The notes under the pieces: generated by a model
What the model was told of the DNA's origin: nothing
Seen by the model: only the letters and a program-made list of their open reading frames with translations
The model's database searches: none
Shown: in pieces, positions 21,952-33,160 of the stretch
Layout: each line of letters starts with the position of its first letter
How positions within the stretch are numbered: position 1 is the stretch's first letter
Assembly (NCBI GenBank): GCA_009760855.2
Contig: WPIO01000300.1
Coordinates: 64,001-113,833 of the forward strand
Source: Cristatella mucedo
Lineage: Eukaryota; Bryozoa; Phylactolaemata; Cristatellidae
DNA: 49,833 nucleotides
Reading direction: 5' to 3'
Program-made: the position numbers and the translations under genes

Positions 21952-21981
21952 TTTAGGCAGCTAGACCCAGAGCTGCCTAAA
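21952..21981. other. Perfect 11-bp hairpin
   Basis: TTTAGGCAGCT, an 8-base loop (AGACCCAG), then AGCTGCCTAAA. All 11 pairs are Watson-Crick. It lies at the left edge of the GC-rich island that starts near 21985. Confidence 0.85.
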
Positions 21982-21984
21982 TGA

Positions 21985-23395
21985 CCTTGACTTGGTGCCT
22001 GGAATGCCGAGGTCTAGGAGGCAACCTTTGCTATTTCGATCGTTCTGTTATTGGGCCATCCTCGACAGAGAGCTGCGACCGAGAAGGCCCAAGTCTCTGC
22101 CTTTTGCTTGCAAGCGGTCAGGAAACGCCTTGCAAAGGTTAAGGCGAAAGAATTTGATAACAGTGGCCGGTGGCTCGAGTACCGTGGCATACGTGAAGCT
22201 GCTGAATGGAGATCAGCTTCTGTTAGGACGTTATACGAACAAAATACCTATTTCTATTTATTGCTGAATAATTATCAGTCTGGTTACGAGTAGCTACCAC
22301 CAGAGCATCCAAATTGCAGTCAAAACGCACATGCGATCACCATATTGGTGCCGTTGTCTACCACGGTAGAACCAGGTCTGGCTGAATAGCTGAAATGCCG
22401 TCAAGCAGAAGCAGGTGACCTGCCGACATGCAAATGAGGATGGTGTCCGTAAGAGCTTTAATTTGGCGGCCCAGTACAAGATTGTGTCAGACCGTGAATC
22501 AATGCACCGTCGGCCGACAGTGGCTCAGCACTTGACAAAGAGCCTCTGCCTCCGGGCTGCATAGGCTGCAGCTGGCAATAGTCACCAGGCATGTCTGACT
22601 TCTAGCAGCAACTACTGGCAGCAACATCCAAAAACGATTCGTAGGATAATCGCCAGGCCAGGAACGACAGTTAGCCACCAGTATTCTAGAAGTGACTGGG
22701 CGGCCAATCTGTCCATAGTCAGGCACCTGCCGACACTGCCCTGTGCAGGCTAGGCTGGCCCGAGCCTGGCCATTGGCAAGACCAGTGAAATCTCAAAGCT
22801 TCATGCTGACAACTTTCGCCTTGACCAAGTGCTAGATGCCATCGGGGTTGGTGGACACAGCCAGCACTTCATGGGCAACCAGAGAGAAGGCTGCAGGTGA
22901 ACTGCTAGAGACAGTTACGTGCCTCCGACACAGCGAAACCGTTAGAGCCTGCTGATAAGGAAGAAGGCTGCAGTGCCCATTTATCGCGAACGCTCCTTGT
23001 CGGACGACAAAATGCCGTGCAGGCCGGTCACTGCTCGGATGGGCTGGGACGTTTAAGCTGGCTGACCTAGGCGTCAGACGACCACAGCCTTTGACAGGCT
23101 TTAAGAGCTTGAAAAATTGAGGTTTGCATCCCTAAAATTTCCAAGCCAAGGCCGATCTTAGGGTAAAGTGCGAACGGGAAACGGGCTACGGCAAAATTTG
23201 GCATACTGCATGCAAAGTAGATAGCTCTGTCGCAGCCCATTTGGCTGGCGGCTGGGCTGCATTAAGCACAAGCCGTACCGACAAAGTATGTCAAGCCGAT
23301 TTTGGAATTTGGACAAAGGGCTCAAGACTGCCATGTAGCTAGAAGGCTGGCCTCGATCAAGGTAATGTCCTTAGCAAGGAAAGAGACTTAATGGG
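21985..23395. other. GC-rich island of unknown nature
   Basis: About 1.4 kb that is much richer in G and C than its surroundings. For example, 38 of 60 bases are G or C at 22501-22560 and 31 of 60 at 22561-22620. The plus strand has an 80-codon frame (22051-22293) rich in Arg, Ala and Glu (AVRKRLAKVKAKEFD, GIREAAEWRSASVR) with no family I recognise. The rest is closed in all frames. It resembles no other sequence in the window. A decayed transposon or a transferred segment is possible; a degenerate CpG-rich exon or promoter is less likely. Confidence 0.45.
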
Positions 23396-23426
23396 GCTTC
23401 GAGGTAATCTACATACTAAGTATGCA

Positions 23427-23427
<1 letters not shown>

Positions 23428-23473
<46 letters not shown>

Positions 23474-23510
23474 GTAAATATATATATATATATATACATA
23501 TATTTTTTCG
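23428..23510. repeat. (AT)n microsatellite
   Basis: Long alternating A and T with a few G, C and A interruptions (TATGTATATATATGTAAATA) from just after GTATGCATGC. It marks the right side of the GC-rich island. Confidence 0.95.
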
Positions 23511-24118
23511 CTATCAAAATTGTGAGCATTTAAAGTGCGAAAATGATTCTATTTTAACGGCAATATTATTACCTTTGCAATGACCACTCAGATAAAAATA
23601 ATCTCCCACCGAACACTTCCTTTGTGATGTGAAACAGCCTAATCGTGTGATAAGTGGTTGCACGCAAAGTGTCAGTGTGTCATCGAATGGTTAGATAGAG
23701 GAAGTCGAATACGTCCAAAATAAGGTAAACAAAACTTATGCTTTTCAGCACGAGTGTAGGAACACTTCAAAATGTAATCAGACTTGGACTAAAGAGCAAG
23801 CATTTACCATAGAGAAAATCTTTTTTAAGCTTAGTCACGCAAACGTTATATCCCTTGCAAGAAAATGAACGAATGTTTGAGTGTTTAGGTTCAATTGAAC
23901 GCGGGAAATTAAAGGTGGTTAAATCGTGATCGTTTCCAAAGAGCTCGCAAAAGATTTAGTCTACTTGCATGCGAAAACTTGCACGTGATCTATGCAAAGG
24001 CTGAAAGACTATAAAGTCTACAACTGCTATTTCATTTGGAAAATGTTCCTAACATCTCTAGAACTCAAGTAAACAGACTGATGAGAGAATAAAAAATTAT
24101 ACGTAGTAGCTAATAAAC
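23511..24118. other. Unassigned left flank of hAT-A
   Basis: No element recognised. The last eight bases before the transposon (TAATAAAC) do not clearly match the eight after its other end (CTCTATAA). Confidence 0.4.
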
Positions 24119-24160
24119 CAGGGGTATCTAGTCTTTTTGCCTAGGGGGGCCACATTTCAA
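24119..24160. repeat. hAT-A terminal inverted repeat, 3' side
   Basis: Starts CAGGGGTATCTAGTC and continues to GGGGGGCCACATTTC. It agrees with the copy 1 terminus read inward from 1132 (GGGTGTCCAGTCTTCTTGC). Confidence 0.85.
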
Positions 24161-24273
24161 GAATGCAAAAGGTCCGGGTGTCACATGTAAATTGGCGTAG
24201 TTGAGCTCATCAGAAAAAAAGATGTTAATTTAGTATGACTATTATTAATAATAATAATAATATTGCACTTGAT

Positions 24274-24313
24274 AAAGCGCCCTCAGAGAACTTAATCTCT
24301 TTCTAGGCGCTTT
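24274..24313 (-). other. LINE 3' hairpin
   Basis: On the minus strand AAAGCGCC and GGCGCTTT pair perfectly, with AGAGA/TCTCT inside. It is the same structure as at 9592-9631 and recurs in most family 1 tails. Confidence 0.75.
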
Positions 24314-24478
24314 ACATTTGCTGCAAAGTGATACGCAATAGAATAGTAAGTAAAATCATGCTTGAAAAACAAACAAAATGAATAACATGGTTAGGGGTTA
24401 CATGCACTGGGTCAGCATGCAAATGTGGTTAGTGGCAGCATGAACAGTGTCAGCACGCATAAGCACATCGAGGACGAA

Positions 24479-26418
24479 TCACAAGGACCCACTAAATGCT
24501 GTCCTAAATAGGTATGTTTTTAAGTTACTTTTAAATGTGGTCAGGTCAGGGGATGTTCTGATGCAGGTCGGGAGGGAGTTCCAGGCTGTGGGAGCATACG
24601 AGCTAAATGCACGGTCTCCAAAGGATTTAAGGTTTGTACGAGGTATTTCTAGACTGTTGGATTCCGAAAAGCGAGTGGTACGATGCTTTGCCTGATGGGG
24701 TAGTATCTCTGAAAGATAGGCTGGAGCCATAGAATGAAGAGACCTAAAAGTGAGCGACAAAACCTTGAAGTCAATGCGTTGCTTGACTGGTAACCAGTGC
24801 AGGTCGGCGAGAAGTGGAGTAATGTGGCAACTGCGACGCTCACGACAGACAAGCCTAGCTGCAGAGTTTTGCACCAGCTGCAATCGCCTGATCGCACATG
24901 CTGGTAGACCAGTAAGCAGTGAGTTGCAGAAGTCGAGGCGAGATGTCACGAATGCATGGACCAACTTGGACGTGGTATCCTTATCTAAACAAGCCCTAAT
25001 TTTAGCAATGTTATGAAGCTGAAAATAGGCTGATTTGACTGTGGAGCTGATGTGGTCGTCTAACGAGAGGTCGCTTTGGAATATGACACCTAGATTTCGA
25101 GCTGATGCAACTGGAGATATGCTGGCAGAGCCAATTTTGAAAGTCAGCCTTTCCAATTTCTGAATAACACTAGGTTTTGCCCATAACTAGTAAGTTAGTT
25201 TTATCATCGTTTAGTTTTAGAAAATTTGCTGCCATCCATGATCGGATGTCATCAATGCATGCAGCAAGTGAGTTGAGAGAATTTGAGGTGCTCGAAGGCT
25301 GGGAGGGATCAAAGCAAAGGTACAACTGAGTGTCATCCGCATAGAAGTGAAAGCCTAGATTGTGCTTGGCAATCACATCAGCGAGAGGGAGAGTATAAAC
25401 GGTGAAAAGGACCGGACCTAGCACAGAGCCCTGAGGTACTCCATATTTTAGAGGTACTTCAGATGATCTTTGTCCATTCACGTCAACACTCTGGAGTCTC
25501 CCACTGAGATAGGACCTGAACCACTGCAGAGCAGTGCCAGTGATGCCCAGGCGAGATGAGAGGCGCTCTAGAAGTACTTTGTGATCGATGGTATCAAAAG
25601 CTGCCGAAAGATCGAGCAAAACAAGAAGAGACACTCTACCCATGTCTGCATTCCTAAGTAGGTCGTTGTATACCCGAAGCAATGCTGACTCTGTGGAGTG
25701 ATTAGCTCTAAAGCCAGACTGGAACTTACTAGCAAGGTGTGAGGTTTCGATATACGAGTTCAGCTGGTCTGCCACGACCCGTTCCAGTGTCTTTGATAGG
25801 AATGGTAGAAGGGAGACTGGGCGGTAGTTGCTTAAGTTCTCTTGGTCTAGTGTAGCTTTCTTGAGAAGTGGCCTGACTACAGCTTTTTTGAAAGGTGCTG
25901 GGACCTGACCTGAGGCTAATGACATATTAATGATGTTGGTTATGCATGGCAGCAGCAGATCAATGCAACGTAGGAGCAGGACAGTGGGAATAGGGTCCAG
26001 TGGACTTGTTGTCTTCTTTGATTGAGATACGAGCTTTAGGACTACGTCACTGGTGACCTGTTTAAATGCAGACATTGAGGCACAGCCAGGAACCGAGGAA
26101 CAGCATTCTAGTGGGAAGGTTGTCATCGCAGGGATGGATTCCCTGATTTTGTCTATCTTCTGCACAAAGAATCGAGAGAAGCGATCGGCTAGATCATCAC
26201 AAGGATCATCTGGTAAGGAGCTAACCTGGGAACGGTTGAGGAGATGGTTTATTGTCGACATCAGCATTTTTGGATTGTGCATCTGTGATTCAACAATGTT
26301 TCTATAGAAGCTAGACTTAGCCTTTGCTAGGATCGATTGGTACGACCTACAGTAGTCTTCATATGCCTGTCGATGGACAGTTAGTCCGGATCGTTTGTAT
26401 GCCTTTTCAAGCTTGCAA
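24479..26418 (-). pseudogene. Family 1 LINE reverse transcriptase (one frameshift)
   Basis: Two open stretches cover almost the whole reverse transcriptase and C-terminal region. The first (to 25170) has SNYRPVSLLPFLSKTLERV (residues 210-228 of the frame opening at 26459). Motif A LDLSAAFDTIDH follows (282-293), then motif B YGVPQGSVLGP (339-349), motif C FYADDTQLY (372-380) with both catalytic Asp, and KLNDDKTNLLV. The second (25156-24479) has SARNLGVIFQSDLS, LHWLPVKQRIDFK, FGDRAFSSYAPTAWNSLP and FKSNLKTYLFRTAF. An extra A in GGCAAAACCTAG near 25172 shifts the frame and makes a stop. The endonuclease is absent because the copy is 5'-truncated. The Met at 26459 lies in hAT DNA, so the first 13 or so residues are not LINE. 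Confidence 0.88.
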
Positions 26419-26697
26419 AGAATATTACTATTATACTTAATCAATAAACCGCAATACAATAGTATTTTTTAGCATATAGATAATTAAAAACAAAAAAAAT
26501 AAAAATATAATCGTGTGTACTAGAAAATAATTCGATAAATATTATGGCCAATCTTTTACTTTTGGATTTTTATTTTATTAACATGAATACAGAAACTTAT
26601 AAAACTTACGAAATTACATGACAAGGACTCACATAATATTAATGGATTCGGATAAATTAAATGCTACAGGTATTCAATGTGTTCTGCACTGCAGGCA

Positions 26698-28494
26698 TCA
26701 ATGAGATATTTGGCATTGTTTCTGATTGCATAAAAAGTCTACATCTGCTGCAACAGTGGATGTGACAATTCTAAGGATTCCTGATAAACGTTCATCTGCG
26801 AGAACGGATCGAGTCTTTTTTTCACAATTTATAGTCTGAAACAAGCTTTTCACAGCAATATGTGCTGCCAAAAAGTGTAATATACCTGCAAGCATGTTTG
26901 ACTAGGTTAGGAAAAGACTCTGATGAAACATACTGCTTATAAAAGGTAAAAAGGTCATGCTAATCATAAGCAGCTTTTAAATTGCTTTCATTACGAATGT
27001 CGATTAGTTCGAGTTGAAATTCATCAGCTGCATGAGAGGGATCGATGTTAACTGAATTACTAATCATGTTCATGTCATCCGCATGTTGTTAGAAATCCTG
27101 AAACCTCTCTTCGACTTCATCAACAAGTTTGCTAACAAGAGTGGAGTACTTCACATGAGCCAGCATTTCAGGCGATCTTGTTGCTAGTGTTGTGAGATGT
27201 AACAGTTTCTCCCTATCTAAGTGTTTCCGGAAAAGTTTCAGCTTTTGCATGAACGTTACAACGCACTCATACATTTTATGTACCAGTTGATCCTTACCTT
27301 GGAGTTTGACAATGAGATCTGTAAGATGTTTGATCATGTCTACCAAAAAAGCCAAGCCATTCAGCCACTGCTGGTCATCAGGGAAGCCAACATCTTTTCC
27401 CGTTTCTGTCATAAATGCTTTTATTTCGTCCCGAAGTGACCAAAACCTGGCTAACGTGTTTGCCCTACTTAGACAACGGACTTGGCAGAATAAATAACAT
27501 CACAATGATCTGATCCCAACTCTTTAAGGAAACCCTGAAATTGTGTGTGGCTTAGCTCAAGAGACCTTATCACAATTACTGTTGAAACTACATTGTTCAT
27601 TACATGTTGCATGCTCAAGACCGTTGCACATAGCAGTTCATGGCGGATGATGCAGTGATGACTGACAATTTTGTGAGGTACTAGTTTTAACATTAAAGAT
27701 ACTAATCCATTGTATCTACCTATCATTGAAGGGGCTCCATCTGTGGTTAAACCAATCAATTTAGTTTCTCGAAGATTAAATTTTGTGACGACCCTATTGA
27801 CCTGATCCAAAATATCCCTCCTCGTTGTAGTGCCTTTCATGGAACATATATCCAACGGTTCTTCGATAATGACAAACTTTCCTGTTACTCCGCGTACAAA
27901 CACCGACAGTTGAGCCGTATCACAATTGTCCGTGCTTTCGTCGAGCACAAGAGAATACAACTCGCATTCAGAAAGTATTTTAGTGAGAGTTTCTTCTACG
28001 TTGGATGCGATCTCGTCAACTCTTCTCGCAACCGTTCGATGAGAAAGACTGACTTTCACTACTTCTGACTTCTTTTCTGGACAGCCCACACCAGTAAATA
28101 GCCTGAGGCATTCCTTAGCAAATTCACCAAAGGAAAATGCTTTCCCACGCTTAGCTGTAGCTTCAGCTATTAAAAAAATTACTTTGTTTGAAGCCTCAGA
28201 CTTGTTGCTGACTACTTTAAACAATACCTGCTGTCCGATGACGCACTGTATCAACGAGTTCACGCGATCAATTCGAAGTTGACCAGTCAGGCTGTTGTAC
28301 CTGTCGCACTGCTCTGCTGAAAAATGTCGCTTAACATTGTACTCCTTTTTAACGGCAATTATTTCTTGGCATATTAGGCACATTATCCTACAGAAGCGTT
28401 CCATTACAAAATAGTCTACAGTCTAAGATGCTTTGAAAAGTCTTGCTTCGGCGTCAGTTTTTCGTTTTTTGCTAGTATTCACATTCGCCGCCAT
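26698..28494 (-). pseudogene. hAT-A transposase, ZBED5-like (broken)
   Basis: Original start probably ATG at 28494 (MAANVNTSKKRKT). A TAG follows about 24 codons later, and then a 311-codon open stretch runs to 27469. This contains the zinc-finger-like CLIC at its residues 9-12 with a downstream His, the first catalytic Asp in LDESTD (154-159), the second in TTDGAPS (220-226), and HCIIRHELLC (250-259). A one-base shift near 27475 falls in the VRWLSR-like motif, which here reads VRCLSRANTLARFW. The frame resumes at 27412-27089 and stops at TAA, where copy 1 has CAG. Further on come TAG after AYD, TAA inside the dimerisation domain, and a shift in an A run. The end is QKQCQISH at 26698. hAT transposases cut and paste their element; this one cannot be made whole. 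Family recognition is from motif order. Confidence 0.88.
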
Positions 28495-28959
28495 TTTTCT
28501 CTGTGAAATAAAAAAACAGATCGTTTACGAATTGATTAATTTATATTTTATCGCAGCAATATCTTAGTATTAGTAAGTAAGTTGAGCAATACGCGTTTTT
28601 TGAAAAACTTACCTGACTGATTCCAGTTCGTGCAGCAGCAGCTGAGAAACGGCTCTTTTTCTATCTACAGTGTGAAACAGTTATTTCCGCTTGCGGAAGC
28701 GTTATAAATGTGATCGTAATGGCGCCGCTGTAGCACAAATATAGCACCCCTTCACGCCAAAATGTTCACATGGAGTCTAGCAAAAACAAATCTATTTTTT
28801 ACCTTGACGCGAAACTAGCCATTCGGACACCTTCACGCTTCAGGCGCACGTGAAGTACGTCACAGCGCCCTATATCGCCGTTTGTAATTGATAAAAATTC
28901 CCGAAAAACACGGAGTGACAAATATTTTTGGGATAGCGTTGCCGGCCGCATAGAAGACC

Positions 28960-29006
28960 TCGGCGGGCCGGGTTGCGGCCCGCGGGCCACGTGTTGGACA
29001 CCCCTG
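28960..29006. repeat. hAT-A terminal inverted repeat, 5' side
   Basis: Read inward from 29006: CAGGGGTGTCCAACACG, then GTGGCCCGCGGGCCGC. It is the 5' end of the element relative to its transposase. Confidence 0.88.
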
Positions 29007-29029
29007 CTCTATAAGGATAGGATTTTTTC

Positions 29030-29647
29030 CGATTGGGCTGCCATCACAATGTACTTAACAGCTAAAATTTTGGCTTGTTTGCACAGGGATACTGGATTAA
29101 ATATGGTTTATGCGTGTGAGACATCCCATCTTGACTTCCTTAACTCACTGCTTGCTGGTATTCCGCCCTTTGCAATCAGGTGCTTACAGCTGGTGCGAAA
29201 CTCTTCACCCAGGTTTGTCTGCTGATTCTCACTGTCCACATCACACCACTTCTTGCTGACCTGCATTGGCTAATACTCAAGCAATGCATATACTTCAAGG
29301 ATTTGTCACTCCCTTTACGTCCCTTCATTCTTTGGCTGCTACAGCCTTCCTATCAGATGTAGTATAAGCATAATAACATCCGCTTTTAGGTATCCAGCTG
29401 CTTGTCCATATCTCGTACAAGTCTTACATCTTTTGGAGACCGTTACTTTATTTCGTCATATCCAAAAGCGTTGGACTCACTTCGATTAACGACATTCCTG
29501 CTTTGGCCAGGTTTAAAAAGAAACTTAAAATTCTCCTGTTCATCTCAGCCTTGAGTGGGTCCCTGTGGTTCAACATTTATGTGCGAATGGATGCTGACTT
29601 TTTGCAAGCTGCCACTGAACACACTTGCATGCAGACCGTGTGCATTT
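29030..29647 (+). mobile_element. Family 1 LINE, left piece, split by inverted copy
   Basis: Old plus-strand family 1 sequence from just after the reverse transcriptase to the middle of the 3' untranslated region (GCATGCAGACCGTGTGCAT near 29629). Landmarks are GACATCCCATCTTGACTTCC near 29123, CTTACAGCTGGTGCGAAACTC near 29184 and CTGACCTGCATTGGCTA near 29258. It breaks there and resumes at 30438. Frames are broken. Confidence 0.75.
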
Positions 29648-30437
29648 ATAATAGCGAATACAATGCACTTGAATAAGCACCCTCAAAGAGCCCAATGTCA
29701 CGTCAGGCTCTTCACATTTGCTGCAAAGGGGAATGTGATTAAATGGTTTGTACTGTCATGCTTGAGAAATAGCATGAACAACGTGGTTAGGGGTGACATG
29801 CACAGAGTGTCAGCATACAAGTGTGGTTAATGGCAACATGCACAGCTTCAGCAAGCATAAGCACATGAACGACGACCCACAGGTATCCACTGGAAGCTGT
29901 CATAAATAGGTTTGTTTTCAAGTTCATTTTAAGTGTGGTTAAGTCTGGGGATGTTGTGATGCAAGACTTCAATGAGTTCCAAGGCTTTGACAGCGTACGA
30001 ACTAAATGCTCTAAATGATTTGAGGTTTGCATGAGATATTGGTAAAATAAGGGATTCCAAAAAGCGAGCGTTATGATGAATTGCCTGGTAGGGGAGTAGA
30101 TCTGAGAGGCAGGCTGGAGCCAAAGAACAAAGTGAACTAAAAGTGAGCCACAAAACCTTGAGCTAGAGCCGCTGCTTGACTGTTAGCCAGTAAAAGTCGG
30201 CGAAAAGTTCCGCGATGTCGCGAATGCAAAGCTCACGACGGATATGTGTAGCTGCAGAGTTTTGCAAGACCTTTCAGAGCCTGATTGCACATGCAGGTAA
30301 ACCAGCAAGCAGTGAGTTACTGGAGTTAAGACGGTATGTCATATAAGCACGGACCAACTCAGACGTGGTATCCTTATCTAGAAAAGCCCAATTTTAGCAG
30401 TGCTATGTATCTGACAGTAGGCAGACGTAATTGTGGA
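29648..30437 (-). mobile_element. Family 1 LINE inserted in inverted orientation
   Basis: Minus-strand family 1 copy from its tail (CACTTGAATAAGCACCCTC near 29669) to the sequence before the C-terminal domain (TGTGGATA near 30433). It lies within another family 1 element. Frames such as 29929-30153 and 29787-30032 show remains of PACLSDLLPYQAIH and the WNSLKSCITTSPDLTT block. It is substitution-rich and therefore not recent. Confidence 0.75.
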
Positions 30438-30625
30438 TAACTCCTAGCTATGTAATTCTTGTTGTTTATTGAGCGTGCGTGTCATCTTGTTTTATTTGCA
30501 GTAAATGTAAAGCGCCTAAAAAGAGAGTGAGTTTTCCGAGGATGTTCTATCAACTGTATTGTTTATATCATTTGGCACGCATAAAGTGCCTAGAAAGATC
30601 CGAAGTTCTTGGTATTAAATGTCTA
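30438..30625 (+). mobile_element. Family 1 LINE, right piece and extra tail
   Basis: The plus-strand LINE resumes as CTCCTAGCTATGTAATTC and reaches its hairpin region (TAAAGCGCCTAAAAAGAGAG near 30508, end near 30560). A second degraded tail (ATAAAGTGCCTAGAAAGATC near 30579) follows at once, pointing to another tail-only insertion. Confidence 0.65.
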
Positions 30626-31492
30626 AATAAAAGCTCCATTTTTATTATTTTTTATTAGGATGTAATGGCATATTTAGGATTAGCATTTTTAAATTTTTCG
30701 TTGTCCAGATATAATTGCAGTTATCTTCATCAGGGCTTAAAACCGGTACCCTAGGGTTTGATAGTGGTGAAAGTTACGTGGCTGGTTCAGTCTCCCAAAG
30801 GATAGCATTGCTGCCGTGTGACCCCATTCTGGCCAACGTTTGCTTGTTCAACATCAAGTAGTGCATTGAATTCAAAATCTTCTTACTAGCTTGTTGATAA
30901 TTTACCGTCAGAAGTCTCTTTGGGAAATATATAAGTCGTAGTATGCTTACAAACTTTAACGTATTGCTGCATACCACTTTTCAGGTGTTCTGAAGTTTGA
31001 TAACGAGAGGTTATGGGTTCAAATAATGTGGTGGACGATTTTCGAATGTCTCTGCAAGAAATGACTTGAACCGTAAAGTTTCTCTAAAGTTACACAAAAA
31101 AGGCTGTCCAATTAGCTAGTATTATTATTATACTAACGAATGCTAGAAAACGCTGATAGTTGATGCATTGGTAATAATGTCGAATCAAAGATGAGCTATC
31201 TCAAAATGCTGACTTCTTCGATGACCTGCCTCTTTAAACGTTCCAAGGTTAGTTCCTTACCTAATGATTCTTGTGCGATCAAGGTGATCTTTTTCCTTAC
31301 CTTTCTGTAAAAAAGTTAGACAATATTGTATTGTCCACCTTTAATGAAACCGATATTCGCAAATACACCCTGCCCCTGAATAGCAGCCTTTTGGACTCCT
31401 CTCCCTCAATCGGATTCGGAATCTCGATGCCTACATTCAAGGACACTACGAGTGACCCCACCCTGAATATTAGACCCCCTGTGACTGGAGAC
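30626..31492. other. Unassigned stretch
   Basis: AT-rich with no recognised element. An 82-codon plus frame at 31271-31519 has no known motif and runs into the family 2 tail, so it is not called. Confidence 0.4.
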
Positions 31493-33160
31493 TGGTATGT
31501 AATTCATCTCTGTCTATAACTCCAGAAAGTCAGAAAGGCTATGTGCGTGTTAGGCAGGAGAGTTTTTTCAAAGCACACTCACAGTCTAATTGACTTTCCG
31601 GACCTATTCTGCAGCCAACACACTTCATCTCATGCGATGGTGGGACAATGGAAGGCATAGCCGTGTCAGGAGAGCAGTTGAGGGAGCGAGTAGCATTGAT
31701 GTAGTAGCTTAAGACCGCTAAGAAGGACTATCCATAGTCTACAGCAGCAGAGCAGCTGTCGTTGCATAACGATTGTGGAAGCGAATTCCAAAGTCTGGGA
31801 CCTGCAGAGCTATAGCTTCGGTCGCCGATTACGTTTAAGCTGAGGTATGGAACAGCCATTATATTGTCCTTACAGGACCTCAGGACATGAGGAAGCTGGA
31901 ACTGTTGCAGCAGATCAGCTAGGTATGAAGATGTCAAGCTATGGAGGGCTTCGTGCGTCAGCATATAAACTTCGCTCTGTTTCTGCTGATCAACCGGCAG
32001 CTATCCTAGCTCTTTTAGTGTAGGAGATGTGTGTTCGAACCTCACGGACTCGGTAACTAGCCTTGCAGGCATGTTTATAGCCAGCTGCAGTGGCCTAGTT
32101 GCTTTTTTGGTAGCCCATTCAAAAGGAACTACATTAATCTTGCCGAAACCGAACTAAGGAGCTAGTTTAATTCTTTGCAAGCCACCGTGGAAGACAGCTC
32201 CTAATCTTGAGATTAGGATCGGAGGTGATGGATAGCTTTAGATGCAAGTAGTAAGATATTGATGTCTTCTGAAAAAAAGCTTTCAAGACGTAGGTATATT
32301 TCAAAAACAACACCTGAGTTTCTATCTCGTGGAGAAGAGCAAAGGCTTTAAATTAGACCGCACTCTTAGGGTGTCCCATGAGCAGCAATTAAGTTTCAGT
32401 GTCATTTACTTAAAGACAGTTTCCGACATCGAGGATCAAAGGTCGGAAAGCCATGCATTCATTTTATCCGTTTCAGTAGCAGATTCTGATGGTTTGAATG
32501 AAAAATACAGCTGAGTGTAGTCAGCATAAAAGTGATATTCTATTCTACGAGCCTTATTCACTTTTTGCAAAGGACCGAGGATGGACCCTTAAGGTACTCG
32601 ATAGGCGACCCGTCTCATGTATGCGACCTGCCCCCACGCGACACAGATTCAACACGATCAGACATTTACGATTTGAATCACGCCAGTGCCTCATCTGTGA
32701 GACCGATTGTTGCACTTAATAGTTTAAGGATGACGTCGTGATCAATGGTGGCGAAAGCAGCTGATAGATATTGCTGAGCTATCAAAGTAACATTACAGTC
32801 ATCCTTGCCACATAGAATTTCATTGACATCAGAGAGTGGTTTTAGTGAAATGCTGGTTCTTTTCACTGATTAAAATTTTTCCGACAGTTAATTTTTTCAT
32901 GATGTGCAAGCAGCAGTTAAGCGAAAATTCTCTGAACAATATTTGACGAAAAAGGAAGAAGAGAAACTGGTGATATTTTGCAAGGACATGTGTATCTAAT
33001 CCAGGTTTTTAAGTGATAGTCGAACAATTTACGACTTGAAAGACTTGGGTAAGACCTCTTTTTCAAAGGAGACATTACAGATCTCGGTCACTGCAGGGAT
33101 GAGTTGGTATGCCAGTGAAGATCACAGATATCGTGCGATTGGATCTTCAGGAGACGAGCT
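31493..33160 (-). pseudogene. Family 2 LINE 3' half (broken)
   Basis: Minus-strand family 2 from the reverse transcriptase to the 3' end. The tail is at 31493-31520, the C-terminal region within 31728-31964 (SYLADLLQQFQLPHVLRS, SYSSAGPRLWNSLPQ), and the reverse transcriptase motif A within 32678-32866 (LSAAFATIDHDVILKLL). Upstream sequence is alignable to about 33160. Heavy decay and many stops. A plus-strand family 1 fragment abuts the 5' end. Confidence 0.78.

Larger units (their letters stand above)
24246..26418 (-). mobile_element. Family 1 LINE inserted in hAT-A (best copy)
   Basis: 5'-truncated family 1 copy of about 2.2 kb. It runs from the linker just before the reverse transcriptase to the intact 3' hairpin (24274-24313) and the (ATT)n tail. 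hAT-A sequence lies on both sides: AAGTATAATAGTAATA before and AATAATAGTCATACTAAATT after, reading the minus strand. The AT-rich target hides the exact duplicate. It is among the least diverged LINE copies in the window and therefore probably a late insertion. Confidence 0.9.
24119..29006 (-). mobile_element. hAT-A transposon, near complete (copy 2)
   Basis: Bounded by inverted termini. Read inward, the left end is CAGGGGTATCTAG and the right end is CAGGGGTGTCCAA (10 of 13 positions match), followed on the right by GTGGCCCGCGGGCC, typical of hAT elements. Without the LINE at 24246-26418 the element is about 2.7 kb. The transposase is on the minus strand. Copy 1 at 1-1132 shows the uninterrupted sequence across the LINE insertion point (AAGTATAATGATAATAGTCAT). 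Target duplication is not recognisable. Confidence 0.9.

Noticed and set aside
22294-22726. Minus-strand frames in the GC-rich island as genes
   Set aside because: 61 and 75 codons with no recognisable motif; long chance frames are expected where stop codons are rarer in GC-rich DNA.
24447-25016. Plus-strand frames opposite the family 1 LINE
   Set aside because: They are antisense shadows of a coding sequence with clear reverse transcriptase family residues on the minus strand.
26420-26459. Start of the long reverse transcriptase frame as a genuine start codon
   Set aside because: The Met at 26459 and the next dozen or so residues lie in hAT-A DNA. The LINE begins at about 26418, so the frame start is an accident of the junction.
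24111-29014. Target duplicate for hAT-A copy 2
   Set aside because: TAATAAAC (left) and CTCTATAA (right) match at too few positions. I cannot support a target duplicate, so a flank may have been altered.
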